Position numbers and translations under genes: made by a program. From Streptomyces chartreusis NRRL 3882 (GTDB lineage: Bacteria > Actinomycetota > Actinomycetes > Streptomycetales > Streptomycetaceae): a DNA stretch of 64,000 nt. Shown one piece after another: positions 57,863 to 64,000 of this stretch (position 1 is its first letter; each line of letters begins with the position of its first letter). The stretch is taken from positions 6,576,001 through 6,640,000 of the forward strand of contig NZ_LT963352.1 in NCBI RefSeq assembly GCF_900236475.1, read 5' to 3'. Below the pieces are notes generated by a model. That model was given only the letters and a program-made list of their open reading frames with translations, was not told where the DNA came from and ran no database searches.

Positions 57863-58810
57863 ATGGGCTGGGCGGTCCTCTACATCGCGTTCGGCATCGT
57901 CGCGCTGTGGCTGTTGGGCGAGGTGCTGTTGCAGTACAAGGCACGGCTGCGCTGGCGGCTGCTCGCCTTCGTCGGTTTCCTCGGTGTCGTGGTCGGTGTG
58001 CTGATCCCGTCGGTCGTCGTGATCGGGCTGGGTGCGGCCGCCTTCGCGGTCGGGCAGACGTACGTCACCCTGTCCTTCCGCAGCGGCTTCTCGGCCGGCT
58101 GGGCGATGAACGCGCCGATGCTGGGCGGCGGCAAGGGCCGCCGCGGTGAGCGCGGCCGCCAGGAGCCGAGCCTTGAGGTCTCGGGCCTGGAGGCGGCCGA
58201 CGGCGGCTTCGGCGACGAGGGCGCCGACTACCGCCACGACGCCACCGCCCCCGCCTACGGCCAGGACGACGACTACGACCACGACGACGTCTTCACCCCG
58301 TCGCGCCCCGTCCACCCGACGGCCGCCGAGACCACCGCCGTCTACGAGCCGCAGCCCGTGCCCGACGACACCGGCTCCTACGGCGTGTACGGCGACACCG
58401 GATACCAGCCGGGCTTGCCCCACGACCAGTACGCCGCCACGGCCCAGGGCACCGACCAGCCCTACGCCTACGACTACTCGGGCTACGGTCGGCAGCAGGG
58501 CTACGACGCCACGGACCAGCAGCAGTACGCCGCCTACTCCGACCCGTACATCGGCTCGCCGACCTACGGCGGAGGCTCGTACGACACCTCCTACGGCGAC
58601 CAGCAGTACTACGCCCAGCAGGGCTACGGCCAGGACCAGTACGCCGGTACCTACGGGGGCGAGACCCCGCCCGGCGGTGCCTGGGTCCCGCAGCAGCGCA
58701 ACACCGACGAGTACGGCCAGGAGCTGCCGCCGGAGCAGTCGTACCCGTACCAGGGCACCGGGCAGCAGCAGACACCCGGGAACGGCTTCGACGAGCAGTA
58801 CCGTTTCTGA
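57863..58810 (+). CDS. Membrane protein with long Tyr/Gln/Asp/Gly-rich tail
   Basis: A 315-residue protein. The first 75 residues form two or three membrane helices (MGWAVLYIAFGIVALWLLGEVLL, then RLLAFVGFLGVVVGVLIPSVVVIG). After a short basic stretch comes a 220-residue low-complexity tail with recurrent YGQD, QQGY, DQYA and SYDTSYGDQQ motifs, a prion-like composition. The tail has no enzymatic motif. ATG at 57863 follows GGAGAGGGG. I do not know the family's function; a scaffold or condensate role is speculative. Confidence 0.8.
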   Translation: MGWAVLYIAFGIVALWLLGEVLLQYKARLRWRLLAFVGFLGVVVGVLIPSVVVIGLGAAAFAVGQTYVTLSFRSGFSAGWAMNAPMLGGGKGRRGERGRQEPSLEVSGLEAADGGFGDEGADYRHDATAPAYGQDDDYDHDDVFTPSRPVHPTAAETTAVYEPQPVPDDTGSYGVYGDTGYQPGLPHDQYAATAQGTDQPYAYDYSGYGRQQGYDATDQQQYAAYSDPYIGSPTYGGGSYDTSYGDQQYYAQQGYGQDQYAGTYGGETPPGGAWVPQQRNTDEYGQELPPEQSYPYQGTGQQQTPGNGFDEQYRF

Positions 58811-58818
58811 AGCCTGAA

Positions 58819-58834
58819 CGCCGCTGGGGCGGCG
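58819..58834. terminator. Hairpin between convergent genes
   Basis: CGCCGC (58819-58824) pairs with GCGGCG (58829-58834), directly between the membrane-protein stop and the end of the opposite-strand oxidoreductase gene. Confidence 0.6.
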
Positions 58835-58837
58835 AGC

Positions 58838-60331
58838 CTACTGGGAGCCCCGGAACTCCGGCCCCTCCACGATCAGTCCCGCCACCAGCGCGCCCGACAT
58901 GCCGGCGTGCGGCAGTCCGCCACCGGGATGCGCCCAGCCGCCCACGGTGAACAGACCGGGCACGCGGGTGCTGTTGGACGGATGCAGCAGCCGCCCGCCG
59001 CCCGCCGCCAGAGCGGGCACCGGCACCGCCCCGCCCTCCGCGCCGGTCGCCTCGGCGATGTCGGCCGGGGTGCGCACGTCGTGCCAGAGGAGACGGTCGC
59101 GCAGGTCCGGTACGGCGCGTTCGGCGACCGTGATCATGTTTTCGGTGAGGTCGTCGCAGGGCTCGTCGGGCCGCGCGGGCACCACCGTCGTGAGGGTGAC
59201 CGCCTCGTGGTCCGGATCCGGGACCAGCCGCGGGTCGTCGGGCCGCAGGACCGTGACCGTAGGGCGTGGGTGCCGCGCCGCCGTGCCGAAGAGGGCGTCC
59301 AACTCGGCCTCGCGGTCCGCCGCGTGCACCACTGTGCGGTGTGCCGTGCCCTCGGGGCGGGCGCCGCGCAGGGCGAGCAGCACCGTGACCCGGCTCGCCG
59401 ACGCCGGCTGCGGCGGCACCTCGCCGTCACCTCGCACCCTGGCCGGTGCCGACAGCCGGTCCAGCGTGCCGGGCGCGACACCCGCGACCACGAAGTCCGC
59501 CTCCGCGACCGTGCCGTCGGCGAGTTCCACCCCCGACGCCCGGCCGTCCTTCTCCAGCACGCCGGTCACGTCGGCGCCGAAACGGAACTCGACCTTTCGG
59601 GCCACGCACCGCTCGTACACCGCGCGGGCCAGCTCGCGCAGGCCGCCGCGCACGTACCAGGTGCCGAAGGCGTGCTCCAGGTACGGCAGTACGGCAGCGC
59701 TCGCCGGGGTCGTCCGGGGGTCCAGGCCGTACGCCAGGGCGTGGCTCTCCAGGAGGGCGGTGAGCCGGGCGTCCCGCAGCTCCCAGGCGCCGACCTCGGC
59801 GAGCGTGCCGGCCCGGCGGGTGCGCAGCAGCCGCTTGTGAGGCACCGCCGGGTACGGCTCGCGCTCGGCCAGCACCTGCCAGTTCGGCCACAGCGGCTCC
59901 TCCAGGAGGGGCCGGCGGGTGCGGTCCCAGGCCTCGCGGGCCCGCACCAGGAAGTCGCCCCAGCGCTTCCCGGCCCCGGAGCCGAGCGCCTCGTCCAGCG
60001 CCGCCACGACGCCCGCGCGCGAGGCGTTCGGCAGCGACACCCGGGTGCCGTCCGCGAACACGTGCCGGGACGACGGGTCGACCTGGACCAGGTCGACGCA
60101 GGCCTCCAGCGGCTCCTTGCCGGTCTTGACGAACAGATCGCGGTAGACGGCGGGCAGCGGGAGCAGGCCGGGGCCGGTGTCGAAGGAGAACCCGTCGCGC
60201 TCGAAGCGGCGCAGCGCTCCGCCGTACGTGTCCGTCCGCTCGTACACCACCACCCGGTGGCCCGCGACGGCCAGCCGGGCGGCCGCCGCCAGCGCGCCCA
60301 TCCCGGCGCCGATCACCGCAATCCGTGCCAT
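58838..60331 (-). CDS. CrtI/phytoene desaturase-like FAD oxidoreductase
   Basis: A 497-residue flavoprotein of the phytoene dehydrogenase-related family. The N-terminal FAD motif is IAVIGAGMGALAAAARLAVAGH and the C-terminal signature is GLFTVGGWAHPGGGLPHAGMSGALVAG. There are no carotenoid genes nearby, so it may act on another lipid. The ATG at 60331 is chosen because the dinucleotide fold begins there; a longer in-frame reading upstream is discounted. Confidence 0.85.
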   Translation of the reverse strand: MARIAVIGAGMGALAAAARLAVAGHRVVVYERTDTYGGALRRFERDGFSFDTGPGLLPLPAVYRDLFVKTGKEPLEACVDLVQVDPSSRHVFADGTRVSLPNASRAGVVAALDEALGSGAGKRWGDFLVRAREAWDRTRRPLLEEPLWPNWQVLAEREPYPAVPHKRLLRTRRAGTLAEVGAWELRDARLTALLESHALAYGLDPRTTPASAAVLPYLEHAFGTWYVRGGLRELARAVYERCVARKVEFRFGADVTGVLEKDGRASGVELADGTVAEADFVVAGVAPGTLDRLSAPARVRGDGEVPPQPASASRVTVLLALRGARPEGTAHRTVVHAADREAELDALFGTAARHPRPTVTVLRPDDPRLVPDPDHEAVTLTTVVPARPDEPCDDLTENMITVAERAVPDLRDRLLWHDVRTPADIAEATGAEGGAVPVPALAAGGGRLLHPSNSTRVPGLFTVGGWAHPGGGLPHAGMSGALVAGLIVEGPEFRGSQ

Positions 60332-60808
60332 GCCAGGGACTTTATCGGCCCCCACTGACAACCTTTGCGCGGCCGCCTCCGAGTACGGACGCGGAGGCGA
60401 TCGTGACCAGCCGGCCACGGGGCGTTCTGTGGCCGCGTGCGCAGGGCTGAGTACCCGTACCTAGTGAGGGAGTTGAGTACGCGCGCGGATGGGAGGCGAC
60501 CTGCGAGAACGAGAGAGTGGAGGCACGGAGAGGGGCACGGTTCCGGTACCGGCGACACGGGGCGCCGGAACGGGACCGGGCCCACGATCCGCTCCTTCCG
60601 CCGACGGTGTCGGCGGGAGCGAGGCACGGGGGAGAACCGGGGGATGACCGAACGGGGGTCCTGCGGGGGAAGTACGGGGGAGCAGGAAAACGGGGGAGCA
60701 GGGAAGGCGCCGGTTCGAGGTGGCCCGCGGGGGACGCGGCCACAGCGGACCGGCGCTTTCACATCTGCACCAGGGATGCCCTCAGCGGCAGCGTTCAGGG
60801 GTGTGCCC
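60332..60808. other. 477-bp noncoding region between crtI-like and tetR genes
   Basis: I see no protein-coding gene here. It holds three GAGTAC hexamers (60381, 60449, 60475), a small hairpin (GCCTCCG/CGGAGGC near 60374-60398), six runs of five G (60628-60705) and one unit of a 16-bp duplication at its end. Possible remnant promoter and lost gene. Confidence 0.65.
60628..60705 (+). repeat. Six G5 runs (G-quadruplex-prone array)
   Basis: GGGGG occurs six times in 78 bases, mostly as ACGGGGGAG or CGGGGGA, with short linkers containing AGCAGG. Enough for stacked quadruplexes on the plus strand. Confidence 0.75.
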
Positions 60809-60819
60809 TCAGCGGCAGC
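60777..60819. repeat. 16-bp direct repeat at the 3' end of tetR
   Basis: TGCCCTCAGCGGCAGC occurs at 60777-60792 and again at 60804-60819. The second copy carries the tetR stop and last codons, the first lies just beyond them. Confidence 0.85.
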
Positions 60820-61438
60820 CGCTCACCCGTCCCTGGAGCAGCCGGGACAGCGCCGCGTGGACGTCGTCCAGGGAGCGCTCCGGCTGGAAGGACTTCCAGT
60901 CCAGCGCGGCCACCAGGACCATGCCGACCAGCGCGGCCGCCGTCAGCGGGATGTCGATCTCGTCGCTGAACTCACCGCCCGCCACGCCGTCGCGCAACAC
61001 GTCCTCCACCACCGCGACGGCCTGCTGCCGGACCACCATCAGCGTCGACTGCCAGGCCCGGTTCGTGCGCCACAGCTCGGCCACGTACAGCTGCGTGAAG
61101 GCCGGGTAGCGGTCGATGAAGACCAGTCCCGCGCGGATCATCGCGTCCAGGGCGTCGACCTTGGTGCCGCCATCCCGGGCGGTCCGCTCGGCCGCTTCCC
61201 GCAGGGAGGCGGTGAGGAGGCCCACTCCGTGCCGCAGCAGTTCCTCGAAGAGGACGGACTTGCTCGCGAAGTTGTAGTAGACCGTGCCCTTCGCGACTCC
61301 GGCACGCTCGGCGATCTCGTCCACGGTCGTGGCGGAGAAGCCCTGCTCGGCGATGAGCGTGACGGCCGCCTCGTAGAGCTTCTGCCGGGTGGCCTCGCGG
61401 CGCGTGCTGCCGCCCGACGCGGCACTGCTGCTTTCCAT
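60809..61438 (-). CDS. TetR-family transcriptional regulator
   Basis: A 209-residue repressor with the N-terminal helix-turn-helix (TRREATRQKLYEAAVTLIAE, then TTVDEIAERAGVAKGTVYYNF) and a helical ligand-binding domain containing FIDRYPAFTQLYVAELWRT. ATG at 61438. It is the last gene of the minus-strand group with the YhgE/Pip exporter, so it probably regulates that export system. A 24-bp tandem repeat lies between the two and may hold its operator. Confidence 0.93.
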   Translation of the reverse strand: MESSSAASGGSTRREATRQKLYEAAVTLIAEQGFSATTVDEIAERAGVAKGTVYYNFASKSVLFEELLRHGVGLLTASLREAAERTARDGGTKVDALDAMIRAGLVFIDRYPAFTQLYVAELWRTNRAWQSTLMVVRQQAVAVVEDVLRDGVAGGEFSDEIDIPLTAAALVGMVLVAALDWKSFQPERSLDDVHAALSRLLQGRVSGCR

Positions 61439-61466
61439 GGCCCCGATTGTCACAGGAACCTTTCCG

Positions 61467-61514
61467 GGGGATGTCACCGAAGGGTTCACCGGGGATGTCG
61501 CCGAAGGGCTCACA
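61467..61514. repeat. 24-bp tandem repeat upstream of tetR
   Basis: Two adjacent units, GGGGATGTCACCGAAGGGTT plus CACC (61467-61490) and GGGGATGTCGCCGAAGGGCT plus CACA (61491-61514), three mismatches. The second covers the exporter stop codon. Confidence 0.85.
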
Positions 61515-63594
61515 GACTCAGCTCCGGGTGCAGCCGGTCCAGCGTCCACACCTGGCGGCGGCGGGCCGCCACGGCGGTCAGCGCCAGGGCGCCGGCGGTG
61601 AACGCGGTCAGCACCACGCACGCGTGCCACACCGGTTCCAGACCGCCGCCCGTGATGAGCCTGCGCAGAGCGTCGACGACGTAGCTCATCGGCAGGAACG
61701 GGTGGAGCGCGTTGAAGAAGCCGGGGCTGGTCTGCACGGGGTACGTGCCGCCCGCCGAGGTCAGCTGGAGCATCAGCAGGGCGAGGACGAGGATCCGGCC
61801 CGCCGCCCCGAAGCGCGCGTTCAGCCACTGCACGATCGCCGCGAAGCACGCCGTCACCAGGAACAGGAAGCCCACCGTCCCGGCCGCCCGCGCCATCTCC
61901 AGGCCGACCGCCCAGTGCAGCACCGACATCAGGGCCACCGTCTGGAGCACCCCGATCGCCACCACCGGCAGCCAGCCGGCCAGCGCGATCCGCCATGCCG
62001 GGGCGCCCGCGGCGAGCGCGCGCCGGTTCATCGGCGCGATCAGCATGTAGGCCACCATCGCGCCCACCCACAGCGACAGCGGGATGAAGTACGGGGCGAA
62101 CCCGGTGCCGTAGTTGGGCGCCTTGTGCAGGTCCTGGGAGGCGAGCCGCACGGGGTCGGCCATGACCTCGGTGCGCTGGTCGCGGTCCTGCTTGTCGTAG
62201 TCGGGGATCCGCTCCGCCCCGTCGTGCAGCCCGCCGGCGAGCTTGCCGGAGCCGTCGACGAGCTTGAACATGCCGCCGCTGAGGTCGTCCGCGCCCGTCT
62301 TCAGCCGGCCGACGCCCTTGTCCAGGTCGACGGCACCGGTCCTGGCCGTGCCGAGCCCCTTGTGCAGCTTCTTCGCGCCCGCGGCGACCTTCGCGGCCCC
62401 GTCGTTCAGCTTGTTGATCTTCTTGACGGCGTCGTCGAGGTCCTCGGACAGGTGCGGCGCCCGGTCTGCGAGAGCCTGGGACTGCTTCTGGAGGGCGGCG
62501 AGGTTCTTGTCGAGCTTCGTCAGGTCGCCGTTCTGGTCCGCGATCAGTGTGTTGACGTCGCCGGCGATGACGGCCACGTCGGCCGCCGCGTCCTTGGCCT
62601 TCTTCAGGTCGGCACAGGCGGCGTCGGGCAGGACGGGGTCGTCGCAGCGCCTGGCGTAGACCCCGTTCAGCGTGTCCGACGCCGTGCGGGCGCCCTTGGC
62701 GGCGGTCGGTGCCGTCCTCGCCAGGGTGTCCAGGTGCTTGCGGATCGCACCGGAGGAGTCGGCGACCAGCCGGGCCGTGTCACCGATGGTCTTCTCGTTG
62801 CCCCTGAGGAAGGGGCCGACCTTGCCGGCGGTCGTGTTGACCCGGTCGGCGAGCTTCTGCGTGCCCTCCGCGACCTGCTTCGAGCCGTCCTCCAGGTCGC
62901 CCGCGCCCGTGTGGAGTTTCTTCAGGCCCGTGGACAGCTTGCCGCTGCCGTCCTTGGCGTCCTTCAGGCCGTCGGCGAGGTCCTTGGAGCCCTTCTCGGC
63001 CTTGCCGATACCGCCCTTGAGCTTGTCGGCGCCCTTCGCCGCCTGCACGGTCTTGCCGTGGATGTCGGAGAACGAGACGAAGATCCTGTCCAGGAAGGAC
63101 CGCGACGTCTTCGTGGATGCGGCCTGCCGCACCTCGCTGAACACCGTCCGGGAGATCTGCCCGACGATGTAGTTGTTCGCGTCGTTCGTGTGCACCTGGA
63201 GGGCGCCGGTCTCCGGGGACTTCCCGGAACTGGAGGCGATCCGCTCGCTGAAGTCGGCGGGCATGGTGAGCGACAGGTAGTAGGTGCCGTCCTCGACTCC
63301 CCTGCGGGCCTCGGCGGCGCTGACCTCCTGCCAGTCGAAGGTCTTGCTGTCGTGCAGGCCCTTCGTGATGTCGTCGCCCGCCGTGATCCTCTTCCCGTCG
63401 GCGGTCGCCCCCTTGTCGTCGTTCACGAGCGCCACGGGGATACGGTCCAGACGGCCGTACGGGTCCCAGAACGACCAGAGGTACAGCGCGCCGTACAGCA
63501 ACGGCAGCACCAGCAGCGCGACCAGCGCTGCGCGCGGCAGCTTGCCCCTGCCGAAGCGGCGCAGCTCAAGCGCGGCCAGTCTCGGCGAGCGCAT
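61510..63594 (-). CDS. YhgE/Pip-family membrane exporter (ABC-2-like permease)
   Basis: A 694-residue protein with one N-terminal helix (about 20-42), a large extracytoplasmic region with repeated Gly/Ser-Lys-Leu heptads (for example GAGDLEDGSKQVAEGTQKLADRV) and a C-terminal block of about five helices (500-680), the layout of the YhgE/Pip and ABC-2 export family. The ATG at 63594 overlaps the preceding ATPase gene by 29 bases, suggesting a complex. Its cargo is unknown. Mycobacterial MmpL-unrelated; ESX-like secretion roles known for YueB relatives are only an analogy. Confidence 0.87.
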   Translation of the reverse strand: MRSPRLAALELRRFGRGKLPRAALVALLVLPLLYGALYLWSFWDPYGRLDRIPVALVNDDKGATADGKRITAGDDITKGLHDSKTFDWQEVSAAEARRGVEDGTYYLSLTMPADFSERIASSSGKSPETGALQVHTNDANNYIVGQISRTVFSEVRQAASTKTSRSFLDRIFVSFSDIHGKTVQAAKGADKLKGGIGKAEKGSKDLADGLKDAKDGSGKLSTGLKKLHTGAGDLEDGSKQVAEGTQKLADRVNTTAGKVGPFLRGNEKTIGDTARLVADSSGAIRKHLDTLARTAPTAAKGARTASDTLNGVYARRCDDPVLPDAACADLKKAKDAAADVAVIAGDVNTLIADQNGDLTKLDKNLAALQKQSQALADRAPHLSEDLDDAVKKINKLNDGAAKVAAGAKKLHKGLGTARTGAVDLDKGVGRLKTGADDLSGGMFKLVDGSGKLAGGLHDGAERIPDYDKQDRDQRTEVMADPVRLASQDLHKAPNYGTGFAPYFIPLSLWVGAMVAYMLIAPMNRRALAAGAPAWRIALAGWLPVVAIGVLQTVALMSVLHWAVGLEMARAAGTVGFLFLVTACFAAIVQWLNARFGAAGRILVLALLMLQLTSAGGTYPVQTSPGFFNALHPFLPMSYVVDALRRLITGGGLEPVWHACVVLTAFTAGALALTAVAARRRQVWTLDRLHPELSL

Positions 63595-64000
63595 CGGCCT
63601 TCTCCTCTCCCTGACCGGCCTTCTCGTCCTCGGCGGCCGGGTCGTCCTGGTTCTCCCGGGCGTCCTGGTTCTCGTGGGTGGACACCCTGACGGCGCCTTC
63701 GGGGGCCTCACTGCACACCGCCACGACCGTCGTCCCGGCGCCGGCGAGGGACCTGAGCAGGGACCAGACCTCGTCCCGCTCGCCGTCCGAGAGCTTGAGG
63801 TCGGTGTCGTCGACCCCGAGCAGCCGGGGCCGGCCGACGAGGGCGAGGGCGATGGACAGCCGCAGCGCCTCCACGCGCTCCAGATCGCGTACGGCGGTAC
63901 GGGGCCCCTTGGGCAGTGCCTCCAGGTCGAGACCGGCGGCGGCCAGTGCCGCGTCGACGCGCTGCCCGGCCTCGGCCGCCCGCTCGCCACGGGGCCGCAA
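63566..64000 (-). CDS. ABC-type ATPase-like protein, C-terminal part (partial)
   Basis: The gene enters the window from the right edge; at least 144 codons are visible. The segment ALRLSIALALVGRPRLLGVDDTDLKLSDGERDEVW (shortened here to VGRPRLLGVDD) has the position of a Walker B, but the canonical LLLDEP glutamate is replaced (GVDD), and no LSGGQ signature is obvious. The last 40 residues are Glu/Asp/Gln-rich. The N-terminal P-loop is outside the window, so activity cannot be judged. Overlaps the YhgE gene, likely its partner. Confidence 0.75.
   Translation of the reverse strand: MRPRGERAAEAGQRVDAALAAAGLDLEALPKGPRTAVRDLERVEALRLSIALALVGRPRLLGVDDTDLKLSDGERDEVWSLLRSLAGAGTTVVAVCSEAPEGAVRVSTHENQDARENQDDPAAEDEKAGQGEEKADALAETGRA

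Noticed and set aside
1..64000. CRISPR arrays, tRNA or rRNA genes, prophage or biosynthetic gene cluster
   Set aside because: No regularly spaced repeats, cloverleaf-like sequences, phage structural genes or assembly-line enzymes were seen.

Overview
The window is a high-GC actinobacterial chromosome segment, almost certainly from a Streptomyces. The evidence is uniformly GC-rich third codon positions, many GTG/TTG starts, GTGA/ATGA stop-start overlaps, an actinobacterial bcc-aa3 respiratory cluster with diheme QcrC, a MacRS-type two-component system next to phosphofructokinase, a fused TrpE-TrpG under a Trp-codon attenuator, and a PASTA-domain Ser/Thr kinase. From memory, the gene order follows the S. 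coelicolor SCO2156-to-SCO2101 region, so most of the window is conserved core chromosome. I see no biosynthetic cluster, prophage, CRISPR array, tRNA or rRNA. The one clear mobile element is an IS630-family insertion at 27.6-28.8 kb.

Layout. 1-8.5 kb: terminal oxidase and cytochrome bc1 genes (ctaC end, ctaD, ctaF; then ctaE, qcrC, qcrA, qcrB), interrupted by an L,D-transpeptidase lipoprotein and a divergent degenerate receiver protein. 8.6-11.4 kb: trpD, then a SAM-IV-type riboswitch ahead of a SufS-like class V aminotransferase. 11.3-17.6 kb (minus strand): glycerate kinase with an SLC13 permease; a response regulator and histidine kinase with a small Asp-rich exported protein; and an Lrp-type sensor domain with a rhomboid protease. 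17.7-23.1 kb: a zinc-ribbon protein, a coiled-coil/NYN protein, two tandem NlpC/P60 cell-wall hydrolases and a zinc-protease-like lipoprotein. 23.1-27.5 kb: divergent PadR/MATE, then divergent membrane (GT87) and cytosolic (GT4, PimB-like) glycosyltransferases. 27.6-32.2 kb: the IS, cholesterol oxidase and long-chain acyl-CoA ligase. 32.5-40.1 kb: metallophosphoesterase, START-like protein, ArsA-like protein, DUF5304-like protein, glucokinase, EEP phosphatase, membrane protein, lipase-like hydrolase and PlsC. 40.1-47.5 kb: MacRS-like pair, PFK, anthranilate synthase with attenuator, DAHP synthase, Bfd and bacterioferritin. 47.7-57.8 kb: molybdopterin oxidoreductase, endonuclease IV, PASTA kinase, thiOSG under a TPP riboswitch, an FAD reductase, an Rv2175c-like DNA-binding protein, thiE and metF. 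57.9-64 kb: a membrane protein with a Tyr/Gln-rich tail, a CrtI-like oxidoreductase, and tetR with a YhgE/Pip exporter and a partial ABC-type ATPase.

How it fits together. The first block makes the menaquinol-to-oxygen chain. DAHP synthase, anthranilate synthase and TrpD are the shikimate/tryptophan genes. The riboswitch-controlled genes (SAM, TPP) plus metF and thiE cover sulfur, one-carbon and thiamine metabolism. Glucokinase and a GGEDT-type phosphofructokinase are glycolytic. Several genes appear to be transcribed without a leader (-10 box 6-7 bp before the start codon). A recurring intergenic repeat with a GGGGCGCGGGG core follows four genes.

I found no convincing wholly new system. The best leads are the degenerate receiver inside the respiratory cluster, the two-component system with an Asp-rich partner, the short reading frame between the SAM-IV riboswitch and its gene, the IS whose transposase stop codon is completed by host DNA, and the array of six G5 runs near 60.6 kb.
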